Assembly: GCA_050251415.1 (NCBI GenBank)
Contig: JBFWMT010000003.1
Span: 1-64,000 of the forward strand
Direction of reading: 5' to 3'
From: UBA8514 sp050251415
GTDB lineage: Bacteria > Bacillota > Clostridia > Lachnospirales > Anaerotignaceae
DNA length: 64,000 nucleotides
Shown here: positions 52,580 through 60,465 of the stretch, in pieces
How the letters are laid out: each line of letters begins with the position of its first letter
Numbering within the stretch: the first letter of the stretch is position 1
The notes under the pieces: model-generated
The model's input: the letters and a program-made list of their open reading frames with translations, nothing else
Database searches by the model: none
Told to the model about the DNA's origin: nothing
Made by a program: the position numbers and the translations under genes

Positions 52580-53311
52580 TTATCCCTCCACTGTAGCAGG
52601 CTTAGCTTCCTTAAAATCAAACTGCTGTTCATAAGCAGGTATCTCCACCGACTCCATTTTTTTTATAATTATCTCTATTCCCCACGGTTTAAGTGCATCA
52701 ACTACCCCACCCGGGAAAATAAGCGCTGCCTCCAAAATATCAGGGTCACCAATCGCTGTTATAACAAATGGCGCGGCAATTTTAACATCATTTATATTGA
52801 CTACCGAGCCTGCACATCGCACCGCCGATGTAGAAATAATTCTTTGGCCGTTTATGCATACCGCCTCTGCACCAGCAACATTAAGCTCGTTTAGTATTGA
52901 AAGTATATCTTCAGCATGTACTAAAAATGCATCTGTGCTAATGCCTTCGTTTTGCTGTCCAGCCTTAGGGCTGTCCTTAATTGTTACAGAAATTCCTCTC
53001 CCTGAAACATATGTAAGCCCTGCAAGCATTTTAAGTTTACTACTTTCATCTAAAATTGACTTAAGTTCTTCATTCTCTTCCGCCAAATAGCTTTCGTACT
53101 CTGCAATCTTTTCTTCCTTTTCCTTAATACTTTCTGTTAGGCTGTCATTTTCCGCAATAGCACTGTTAAGCTTAAGTGAAAGCTCGCTTACACGCTGAAT
53201 ATCATATGCTGTTGATTGCCTTCTTACGGTATTAAACTGAATACCAATCATAGTGCCAAGAAATATGCATAATATAGTAACAGAAACAATACCATGGTCA
53301 ATTTTCTTCAC
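52580..53311 (-). CDS. DUF881-family protein (YlxW/YlxX-like)
   Basis: 243 residues. An N-terminal membrane anchor (IVSVTILCIFLGTMIGI), a coiled coil (about 45-85), then the DUF881 domain with SGRGISVTIKDSP, AVCINGQRIISTSAVRC and NINDVKIAAPFVITAIGD. It starts with GTG. Division-cluster protein of unknown biochemistry; only one DUF881 copy is present where Bacillus has two. Confidence 0.88.
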   Translation of the reverse strand: MKKIDHGIVSVTILCIFLGTMIGIQFNTVRRQSTAYDIQRVSELSLKLNSAIAENDSLTESIKEKEEKIAEYESYLAEENEELKSILDESSKLKMLAGLTYVSGRGISVTIKDSPKAGQQNEGISTDAFLVHAEDILSILNELNVAGAEAVCINGQRIISTSAVRCAGSVVNINDVKIAAPFVITAIGDPDILEAALIFPGGVVDALKPWGIEIIIKKMESVEIPAYEQQFDFKEAKPATVEG

Positions 53312-53403
53312 CGCTCCATCATCCTTCGTAAAGAATTCGTAAGTGTTTTCATTTATTTTGGACGTGCTTTGCCAACAAAATTATTGGCATTTATGAAATA
53401 CAA

Positions 53404-54186
53404 TTACGTAAGATATTTAAAGACTATAGGCTTAGATAAATCGCTTAAATCCAGACTCCCCCTATCCTTTTGGGGTATCTGCTTCACAACTTCTGCCATA
53501 GTTCGTATTTTCTCATCACAATTTGTTATGCTGCCTAAATTTATTTCTATTTTATTTACATATGCAGTAATTTTTTCCGTATCACTAACGTCAAGTTTAA
53601 CAACTGTGTCAAGCATTTCATACTTGGTCATTACCTGCGCAATCACCACCACCACGTCAAAAGCATCCTTATTGTCTGCTTCTATTTTCTCACCCAGTTG
53701 AAAACTGTCAAAATTAAGGCCCGTAACCACTGGTAAAGGGTCTGTAAAAGAGCCCTTAATTTCCAATACCCTGCCATACTCATCTATGTATAAGTAAGAG
53801 TCCATGTAGGGTACATATCCTCTTACCTTTCTTTCATTAACATCTATATTTATGGTACTTGGAAAGCTTTTGGTTATTTTTACACCTTCCACATACGTAT
53901 CTGATAAAAGAATTTTTTTAGCATTTTGGCTGCTAAAAGCAAATAAATTTTCTCCTACCTCAACACCTATCATGCTGCAAATTTCTTCTTTTGTATACTT
54001 TTTCATTTCAGTTACATTAATCTGTTTTATATTAAAAACAGGTGAAAGCAATACCGCAAAAACAGCAACAATAAACACCAGTAAAAACAAAAGTTTATTA
54101 GTCTGTGGCTTTTTATATTTTTTCCCCTTCAATTCCTTTTTGCTATATTCGTTTTCTGTTTTATGCGTTTTCTTCTTGAATGCCAT
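53404..54186 (-). CDS. ftsQ: Cell division protein FtsQ/DivIB
   Basis: 260 residues. Basic cytoplasmic N-terminus, one membrane segment (LLFLLVFIVAVFAVLLSPVF, about 32-51), extracytoplasmic POTRA domain (FNIKQINVTEMKKYTKEEICSM) and beta domain with EYGRVLEIKG. Divisome scaffold with FtsL and FtsB. Its ATG shares one base with the murA stop. Confidence 0.92.
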   Translation of the reverse strand: MAFKKKTHKTENEYSKKELKGKKYKKPQTNKLLFLLVFIVAVFAVLLSPVFNIKQINVTEMKKYTKEEICSMIGVEVGENLFAFSSQNAKKILLSDTYVEGVKITKSFPSTINIDVNERKVRGYVPYMDSYLYIDEYGRVLEIKGSFTDPLPVVTGLNFDSFQLGEKIEADNKDAFDVVVVIAQVMTKYEMLDTVVKLDVSDTEKITAYVNKIEINLGSITNCDEKIRTMAEVVKQIPQKDRGSLDLSDLSKPIVFKYLT

Positions 54187-55448
54187 TAATTTTCACCATC
54201 ACAAAATTTTATTTCTGCACCAAGACCATGCAAATTTTTTTCAATATTATCGTATCCTCGCCTAACATAGTTGGCATTATTTACAGTTGTTGTGCCATTT
54301 GCGCTTAATCCTGCAAGTATTAGTGCCGCCCCTGCACGCAAATCTGTTGCATTCACTTCTGCACCTTTAAGATGTTTAACACCATCAATAATGGCAACCC
54401 TAGTCTGTGCTGACACCTTTGCACCCATCTTATTTAATTCGTCTGCATGGCTAAAACGGTTTTCAAACATCTGCTCAATTATAATACTTGTTCCCGAAGA
54501 GGTTGTCAACAGGCTCATTAGTATAGGCTGCATATCTGTAGCGAAGTTTGGGTATACCCCAGTTTTTATAAGCTTCAACGGTTTTATTTTTTTCGGTGCT
54601 TTAAGATAAATACTATCTTTTTTCACCTTTATTTCGCATCCACACTCTGACATAATCTCCAAGGTTTTACACATATATAACCAACTAACATTTTTTAAAA
54701 AAATTTCTCCTTTTGTTATTGCTGCGGCAGTTAAATACGTACCAGCCTCAATTCTATCGGATATAATGTCAACTTCAGCATCGGTATATTTACTGCACCC
54801 ACTTATAAAAATAATTGGTGTGCCCGCACCACTCACAATTACCCCAATAGATTTCATATATTCCTGTAACGCCCAAATTTCAGGTTCTCTGGCCGCATTA
54901 TGAATAACGGTCTCCCCTTTTGCAAAAACTGCGGCAAGCATGGTATTCTCTGTTGCGCCAACACTGGCAAAGGGCAAATATATGTCTGTACCCAAAAGTT
55001 CTTCTGCAGTGCATTCAATTGTAGTATCCGTTTCAATTATTTTTGCACCAAGGGCTTTAAGAGCATCCAAGTGTATATCTACAGGACGTTTGCCAATAGC
55101 ACAACCTCCTGGCTTATTTATGGAAACACTGCCAAACTTGCCAAGCAGTACGCCCAAAAACAAAATTGATGACCGCATTTTTTCCGCCATATCTTTTGGC
55201 ACAGAGGCATTGTTTATACCACATGAATTAATTGTAAGTGTTCTTCCTTCTCGCTTAACGGTACACCCCAGTGCCTTTAATATTTCACAGGTAAAGGAAA
55301 CATCTGTAATATCGGGGCAATTGGTTAAAACGCTTTCTCTGCCATTTATTAAGGACGCACTAAGTATTGGTAAAACTGCATTCTTACTGCCGTTAACCAT
55401 TACTTCTCCTCTAAGCTTTTTACCACCTTTAATAATGTACCTGCCCAT
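54186..55448 (-). CDS. murA: UDP-N-acetylglucosamine 1-carboxyvinyltransferase
   Basis: 420 residues. First committed step of peptidoglycan synthesis. N-terminus with VNGSKNAVLPIL (catalytic Lys-Asn pair), catalytic Cys116 in KPGGCAIGKRPVDIH, and YPNFATDMQPILMSLL and RVGYDN-like RRGYDNIEKNLHGLG near the end. Firmicutes often carry two paralogues; the division-cluster location matches the one next to divIB. Confidence 0.95.
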   Translation of the reverse strand: MGRYIIKGGKKLRGEVMVNGSKNAVLPILSASLINGRESVLTNCPDITDVSFTCEILKALGCTVKREGRTLTINSCGINNASVPKDMAEKMRSSILFLGVLLGKFGSVSINKPGGCAIGKRPVDIHLDALKALGAKIIETDTTIECTAEELLGTDIYLPFASVGATENTMLAAVFAKGETVIHNAAREPEIWALQEYMKSIGVIVSGAGTPIIFISGCSKYTDAEVDIISDRIEAGTYLTAAAITKGEIFLKNVSWLYMCKTLEIMSECGCEIKVKKDSIYLKAPKKIKPLKLIKTGVYPNFATDMQPILMSLLTTSSGTSIIIEQMFENRFSHADELNKMGAKVSAQTRVAIIDGVKHLKGAEVNATDLRAGAALILAGLSANGTTTVNNANYVRRGYDNIEKNLHGLGAEIKFCDGEN

Positions 55449-55491
55449 GAAAACCCACCTTATTCACGGAATTATACATTATAGTATTCTT

Positions 55492-56235
55492 TTATTGGTT
55501 CTGCGTGCTTGTTGCAATTATATATTCCTGCATGAAGGCTTTTTCTTTTTTTGTCAGCTCAAGTTTTTTGTAAAGGTCTGGGCGCTTATTATAGGTGCGA
55601 ATAAGGCTTTGCTGCCTGCGCCATTTGTCCACATTGCCATGATGTCCGCTTAAAAGCACCGCAGGCACTTCTCTGCCCATAAATGCAGGTGGACGTGTAT
55701 ATTGAGGGTACTCAAGGGTATTGTCAGTAAAGCTTTCATCTTTAAAACTGTCCTCCTTACCCAAAACACCAGGCTTAAGCCTTGCAACAGCATCTATCAC
55801 CGCCATTGCCGCCAGTTCACCACCTGTAAGCACAAAATCTCCCATGGATATTTCATCGGTTACAATCTCTTCAATAATCCTCTCGTCCACACCCTCATAA
55901 TGTCCGCAAAGTATAACTAGACTTTCCTCTTTAGCAAATTCTTCAGCTATTTTTTGATTAAAAGGTCTGCCCTGGGGTGTCATGTATACTACCCTTGTTT
56001 TTGAGGTCACGTCAAGGCTTTTAAAGGCATCATAAATCGGCTGTGGCTGCATAACCATTCCACAGCCACCACCATAGGGATAATCGTCTACATGTTTTTG
56101 CTTACTTGTAGAAAAATCTCGTATATTAACAGCTTTAAGCTTTATTTGCCCCTCCTTTAACGACCTACCAATAATACTGTGAGAAAGTCCGTTTTCAATC
56201 ATTGCGGGGAAAAGGGTTAAAACATAAAAATTCAT
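55492..56235 (-). CDS. trmD: tRNA (guanine37-N1)-methyltransferase TrmD
   Basis: 247 residues. SPOUT methyltransferase making m1G37, needed for reading-frame maintenance. DDYPYGGGCGMVMQP, LVILCGHYEGVDERI and DFVLTGGELAAMAVIDA (trefoil knot SAM site) are complete. Its ATG overlaps the rimM stop by one base. Confidence 0.96.
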   Translation of the reverse strand: MNFYVLTLFPAMIENGLSHSIIGRSLKEGQIKLKAVNIRDFSTSKQKHVDDYPYGGGCGMVMQPQPIYDAFKSLDVTSKTRVVYMTPQGRPFNQKIAEEFAKEESLVILCGHYEGVDERIIEEIVTDEISMGDFVLTGGELAAMAVIDAVARLKPGVLGKEDSFKDESFTDNTLEYPQYTRPPAFMGREVPAVLLSGHHGNVDKWRRQQSLIRTYNKRPDLYKKLELTKKEKAFMQEYIIATSTQNQ

Positions 56236-56747
56236 TATCTCAGTCCCTCTAACAAGTTTACAGTCATTTTTTTCTCTGCTACACTAACGCTAAGCACAAC
56301 ATCTTTTATTGCAGGCAAAAGAAGTTCCTTTTCTTCAGGATTTCCCACGTTTTTCACAACGTACACATCATTTGCACCTGTTACAAGTATATCTGTAATT
56401 GTACCCAAAAATTCGTTATCGGCGGTGTAAACTTCCATATCATACAAATCTCTTGTATAATATTCATTCTCGCCCAATGGAAGTGCTTTTCCCTCTGGAA
56501 TAAGTATTGTTGCATTTTTATATTTTTCTGCCTCATTAATGTCATCTATTTCTTTAACTGTCAAAAGCACCATATTCTTTTGATAGCTTACTTTCAAAAT
56601 ATTAAGAGTTTCTCTTTTTCCGTTTAAATCTATAATTACTTCCTTTAGCAGTTCAAATCTAGACGGATCCTGTGTAGTAGGAAAGACCCTAAGTGTACCT
56701 TTAATTCCGTGCGTTCCTGCAACTTTTCCAATTTCAAAATATCCCAT
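56235..56747 (-). CDS. rimM: 16S rRNA processing protein RimM
   Basis: 170 residues. Two beta-barrel domains: N-terminal RimM with MGYFEIGKVAGTHGIKGTLR and C-terminal PRC barrel with YYTRDLYDMEVYTADNEFLG. Binds S19 during 30S head maturation. AAGGAG precedes the ATG at 56747; an earlier start overlaps the ribosome site. Confidence 0.94.
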   Translation of the reverse strand: MGYFEIGKVAGTHGIKGTLRVFPTTQDPSRFELLKEVIIDLNGKRETLNILKVSYQKNMVLLTVKEIDDINEAEKYKNATILIPEGKALPLGENEYYTRDLYDMEVYTADNEFLGTITDILVTGANDVYVVKNVGNPEEKELLLPAIKDVVLSVSVAEKKMTVNLLEGLR

Positions 56748-56769
56748 AAAATTCTCCTTATACAACAAA

Positions 56770-56812
56770 AAGGCTGTTCTCTGTGGCTATTTGCCTTGGA
56801 GAAATCAGCCTT
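56770..56812 (-). terminator. Hairpin between khpA and rimM
   Basis: AAGGCTGTTCTC (56770-56781) pairs with GAGAAATCAGCCTT (56799-56812) with a two-base bulge. In the minus-strand transcript it is followed by TTTGTTG, directly before the rimM ribosome site. It may reduce rimM-trmD relative to rpsP. Confidence 0.6.
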
Positions 56813-56831
56813 AAACTGTCTGAATCTTTTA

Positions 56832-57062
56832 CTACTGCACAATCTCCACAACAATGTGCTTGTCTTCGTGTATAGCAGCTGCTTTAACAACAGTACGTAT
56901 TGCTTTTGCAATTCTTCCCTGCTTACCGATTACTTTGCCCATGTCATCTGCGGCAACCTTTAATTCAAGAACTAAAGACCTTTCACCCTGCACCTCGGTC
57001 ACTGTAACCTGGTCGGGATGGTCCACAAGATTTTTTGCAATAACTTCTAATAATTCTTTCAT
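56832..57062 (-). CDS. khpA: KH-domain RNA-binding protein KhpA
   Basis: 76 residues. Single type II KH domain with the GxxG loop in VIGKQGRIAKAIRTVV. In streptococci KhpA works with KhpB/Jag in cell-length control; a general RNA chaperone role is likely. Conserved position between rpsP and rimM. Confidence 0.93.
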   Translation of the reverse strand: MKELLEVIAKNLVDHPDQVTVTEVQGERSLVLELKVAADDMGKVIGKQGRIAKAIRTVVKAAAIHEDKHIVVEIVQ

Positions 57063-57086
57063 AGTAAACCTCCTGAAAGAAAAAAA

Positions 57087-57335
57087 TTACTCTGTGATAA
57101 CGCCAGCCTTCTTTAATAAAGCCTTAGCTGTTTCAGATGGCTGAGCACCTGTACTAAGCCACTTTTTAGCTGCATCAGCGTCTACGTTTAACTCGATTGG
57201 TTCTTTAAGCGGGTTATAGTAACCGATTTCAGCGATTGACTTACCATTTCTTGGTGTTCTTGAATCTGCAACTACTATTCTATAAAACGGTGCCTTTTTA
57301 GCGCCTAATCTTTTTAATCTGATTCTTACTGCCAT
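57087..57335 (-). CDS. rpsP: 30S ribosomal protein S16
   Basis: 82 residues, full length. N-terminus MAVRIRLKRLGAKKAPFYRI VVADSR pattern and IAEIGYYNPLKEP are diagnostic. Ribosome site GGAGGTG. Fifth gene of the ffh/trmD neighbourhood conserved across bacteria. Confidence 0.97.
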   Translation of the reverse strand: MAVRIRLKRLGAKKAPFYRIVVADSRTPRNGKSIAEIGYYNPLKEPIELNVDADAAKKWLSTGAQPSETAKALLKKAGVITE

Positions 57336-57373
57336 TGTATTTCACCTCCTGTAAAAATATTGTTTGTTATTTA

Positions 57374-58711
57374 TTAAAAAGGAAATTTAAATTTACCTTT
57401 TTTACCTTTTGTCATGGAGCTCATTTGCTTCATCATTTTCTTCATTTCTTCAAATTGCTTTAAAAGACGATTAACCTCGGCAATAGTTCTACCACTGCCG
57501 TTTGCAATTCGCTTTTTACGAGGCCCATTAAGTACTGACGGGTTGTTTCTTTCTTCCTTTGTCATACTTTGAATAATTGCCTCAAGGTGCTTCATTTCTT
57601 TCTCAGTATCTACGTTGTTAAGCGCATCCATGTTAATCTGGTTCATACCTGGAATCATGCCCATAAGGTCTTTTAAAGGCCCCATTTTTTTAATTTGCTG
57701 CATCTGGCTTAAAAAGTCCTCAAGTGTAAAATCGTTTTCACGCAATTTTTTCTCAAGTTCCGCCGCCTCTTTTTCATCTATGTTCATCTGCGCTTTTTCA
57801 ATAAGAGAAAGCACATCGCCCATTCCTAAAATTCTGCTTGCCATACGGTCTGGATAAAATGGCTCAAGGTCCTCCATTTTTTCACCCATACCAATGTATT
57901 TAATAGGCTTATTTGTAACACTTCTAACTGAAAGTGCCGCACCACCACGAGCGTCGCCGTCTAACTTTGTCATTATAATGCCGTCTACACCAAGCTGTCC
58001 ATCAAAACTTTCAGCCACTGTAACTGCATCCTGACCAGTCATTGCGTCTACAACAAGGAGTATTTCCTGCGGCCTTACTTCTGTTTTAATATTTTTCAGT
58101 TCGTCCATCAGTTCTTCATTTATGTGAAGACGACCTGCAGTATCTATAAGAACAACATCGTTTCTATTTTCTGCCGCAAATTCCAACGCTTTTTTTGATA
58201 TTTCAACAGGGCTTAATTGATCTCCCATTTCAAAAACAGGAACGTTGTAGTTTTTTCCCACAACCTGCAACTGCTTAATAGCCGCTGGTCTGTAAATATC
58301 ACAGGCTACAAGCAAGGGATTTTTGCCCTCTTTTTTAAGCAATCCCGCAAGCTTTCCGCTGGATGTAGTTTTACCTGCACCTTGCAAACCAACCATCATA
58401 TAAACTGTAGGTGGCTTTGCCGCAAATGTAAGCCTGCTTTGTGTAGAGCCCATAAGGGATACAAGTTCTTCATTTACTATTTTAATTACATGCTGACCAG
58501 GTGTAAGGCTTTCCATAACCTCAGCGCCAATCGCTCTTTCTGCAACCTTGTTAACAAACTGCTTAACAATTTTAAAGTTGACGTCGGCTTCAAGCAAGGC
58601 AATTTTTACTTCCCTCATTGCCGCCTTAACATCGCTTTCTGTAAGCTTGCCTTTTCCCTTAAGCTGCTTGAAAACTTCCTGAAGCTTATTTGAAAGGTTT
58701 TCAAATGCCAT
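57374..58711 (-). CDS. ffh: Signal recognition particle protein Ffh (SRP54)
   Basis: 445 residues. N domain, G domain with VGLQGAGKTTSSGKLA, DTAGRLHINEELMDEL and TKLDGDARGG, then the Met-rich M domain (about 300-445) that binds signal sequences and 4.5S RNA, with GSGRTIAEVNRLLKQF. Targets membrane proteins together with FtsY, encoded just upstream. Confidence 0.97.
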   Translation of the reverse strand: MAFENLSNKLQEVFKQLKGKGKLTESDVKAAMREVKIALLEADVNFKIVKQFVNKVAERAIGAEVMESLTPGQHVIKIVNEELVSLMGSTQSRLTFAAKPPTVYMMVGLQGAGKTTSSGKLAGLLKKEGKNPLLVACDIYRPAAIKQLQVVGKNYNVPVFEMGDQLSPVEISKKALEFAAENRNDVVLIDTAGRLHINEELMDELKNIKTEVRPQEILLVVDAMTGQDAVTVAESFDGQLGVDGIIMTKLDGDARGGAALSVRSVTNKPIKYIGMGEKMEDLEPFYPDRMASRILGMGDVLSLIEKAQMNIDEKEAAELEKKLRENDFTLEDFLSQMQQIKKMGPLKDLMGMIPGMNQINMDALNNVDTEKEMKHLEAIIQSMTKEERNNPSVLNGPRKKRIANGSGRTIAEVNRLLKQFEEMKKMMKQMSSMTKGKKGKFKFPF

Positions 58712-58724
58712 AAAAGCAGCCTCC

Positions 58725-59078
58725 TTAATCCAAAATTTCGTCTGCTATTTTTTTAATTTCCTCTATTTTATTGATTGCTAAATTATCTAAAGTATGTTCT
58801 TTTTCTATTTCTTCAACTAAAGCTTTTATCTTTTTAACTGATAATTTTTGTTCAGTAAATTTTTCTACCAATCTAAGTTTTTCTTCATAGTCGAATAGAA
58901 TTTTTTCCGTTCTTTTAAGCTGGTCACGCACAGCCTGACGGCTAATATTTAGCTCACAGCCTATTTCTGTAAGTGATAAATCGTTAAGATGAAACAGTTC
59001 AAAAATATTTTTTTGTTTTTGAGTCAATAGTTCTCCGTAAAAATCGAAAAGCAATGTTGCTCTTAATATTTCATCCAC
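58725..59078 (-). CDS. ylxM: YlxM-family HTH protein, SRP-associated
   Basis: 117 residues. Sigma-70 region-4-like helix-turn-helix (LTEIGCELNISRQAVRDQLKRTEKIL) with the family N-terminus LRATLLFDFYGELLTQKQKN. In streptococci YlxM binds SRP components. A GTG at 59096 opens a longer frame, but GGTGGTGA precedes the GTG at 59078, giving MDEILRATLLF. Its promoter carries a striking palindrome, so DNA-binding autoregulation is conceivable. Confidence 0.88.
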   Translation of the reverse strand: MDEILRATLLFDFYGELLTQKQKNIFELFHLNDLSLTEIGCELNISRQAVRDQLKRTEKILFDYEEKLRLVEKFTEQKLSVKKIKALVEEIEKEHTLDNLAINKIEEIKKIADEILD

Positions 59079-59103
59079 ATTTTCACCACCAACCACAAAA
59101 GCT

Positions 59104-59123
59104 GTAAAGTACTTTTACTTTAC
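59104..59123 (-). promoter_or_regulatory. 20-bp palindrome in the ylxM leader
   Basis: GTAAAGTA-CTTT-TACTTTAC: perfect 8-bp arms directly downstream of the promoter. The half-site TACTTTAC recurs at 59167-59174 on the far side of the -35, so the promoter is flanked by matching elements. Confidence 0.55.
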
Positions 59124-59130
59124 TTAAGCT

Positions 59131-59159
59131 ATAATACACCACAAAGTATTCTTTGTCAA
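59131..59159 (-). promoter_or_regulatory. Sigma-A promoter of ylxM-ffh-rpsP-khpA-rimM-trmD
   Basis: Minus strand TTGACA (59159-59154), 17 bp, TATTAT (59136-59131). It uncouples the SRP operon from smc-ftsY. Confidence 0.8.
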
Positions 59160-59186
59160 GCATTTTTACTTTACAACTTTAATTTT

Positions 59187-60452
59187 TTATTCCTCCCCAA
59201 ACAATGCTTCTGCAAATCTTCTTGAGTCAAATTTCTGCAAATCTTCAATACCTTCACCAACGCCTATGTACCTAACAGGTATTTTAAGCTCACTTTTAAT
59301 TGCAACCACAATACCGCCTTTTGCGGTACCATCAAGCTTAGTTAAAACAATGCCCGTTATGTCTGCAACCTCTTTAAAAAGTTTTGCCTGCTGCATCGCA
59401 TTCTGCCCTGTTGTTGCGTCAAGCACAAGGTATGTTTCCCTGTGTGCTGATGGGTATTCTCGTTCTATAACCTTTGTAATCTTTTTAAGCTCTTCCATAA
59501 GGTTTTTCTTGTTATGAAGTCTGCCTGCCGTGTCACAAATAAGTACGTCGATTTTTCTGTTTTTTGCGGCACTAACTGCATCAAACACAACTGCCGCAGG
59601 GTCGCTGTTTTCCTCATGCTTAATTACCTCTATACCGCCTCTTTGTCCCCATACCTCAAGCTGGTCTATGGCCGCCGCACGGAATGTATCTGCCGCACCT
59701 AAAAGCACTGTTTTCCCCTCTGCTTTAAGATTGTTGGCAAGCTTGCCTATGGTTGTTGTTTTTCCAACGCCGTTAACACCAATTACAAGCACTACCGCTG
59801 GTGTCTCAACATCATTTTCCTGGTCGGCACCTTCTAAAAGTATGTTGCTTATTTCATCCACAAGCATACCTTTTATATGGGCAGGGTCTGTTGTTCCTTC
59901 TTTTTTAACACGTTTGCGAAGATTTTCAATTATATTCATTGTGGTTTCAACGCCCATGTCTGCCATAATAAGAATTTCTTCAAGTTCTTCAAATAAGTCC
60001 TCATCAATTTTGGTAAATGCACCAAGCATACCATCAACGCTGCCTAAAATGCTGTCTCTTGTTTTGTTAAGCCCCTCTTTAAGGCGAGCAAATAAACCCT
60101 TTTTCTCTTTTTGCATAACTTCAGTAACAGGTTCTTCTATAGTTGGAACTTCTATAAGTGGTTCTTCTATAGCTGGCTCCTCTACCATTGGTTCTTCTGT
60201 TATTGGTTCTTCTATTATAGGTTCTTCCGTTATTGGTTCTTCAATAATAGTTTCTTTCATAACAGGAACTTCTAAGCCAGCTTTTTCTTCAGTTTTTTTC
60301 TCTTCTAACTCGTCAACTGCTTCTTCCAAAGTGGCTTCAACGTCTAAAGGAACGCCTTCTTCAACAATTTCTACCGCTACATTTTCCTCGATTTGTGGCT
60401 GTACTTCCTCCACATTTTTATTTTTGGATTTTAAAAAATCAAATAAACCCAT
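59187..60452 (-). CDS. ftsY: Signal recognition particle receptor FtsY
   Basis: 421 residues. A long acidic N-terminal region (about 1-115) with roughly ten EEP-x-x pentapeptide repeats, then the NG domain: LFEELEEILIMADMGVET, GVNGVGKTTTIGKLA, DTAGRLHNKKNLMEEL and TKLDGTAKGG. Membrane-side GTPase partner of Ffh. The acidic region is longer and more regular than in most Firmicutes and resembles the A domain of E. coli FtsY. Starts 13 bp after smc. Confidence 0.96.
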   Translation of the reverse strand: MGLFDFLKSKNKNVEEVQPQIEENVAVEIVEEGVPLDVEATLEEAVDELEEKKTEEKAGLEVPVMKETIIEEPITEEPIIEEPITEEPMVEEPAIEEPLIEVPTIEEPVTEVMQKEKKGLFARLKEGLNKTRDSILGSVDGMLGAFTKIDEDLFEELEEILIMADMGVETTMNIIENLRKRVKKEGTTDPAHIKGMLVDEISNILLEGADQENDVETPAVVLVIGVNGVGKTTTIGKLANNLKAEGKTVLLGAADTFRAAAIDQLEVWGQRGGIEVIKHEENSDPAAVVFDAVSAAKNRKIDVLICDTAGRLHNKKNLMEELKKITKVIEREYPSAHRETYLVLDATTGQNAMQQAKLFKEVADITGIVLTKLDGTAKGGIVVAIKSELKIPVRYIGVGEGIEDLQKFDSRRFAEALFGEE

Positions 60453-60465
60453 TATTTTAACTCCT

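Noticed and set aside
60121..60300. 15-bp repeats in ftsY as a CRISPR-like or mobile repeat
   Set aside because: They are in frame and encode EEP-x-x protein repeats; no spacers or cas genes.
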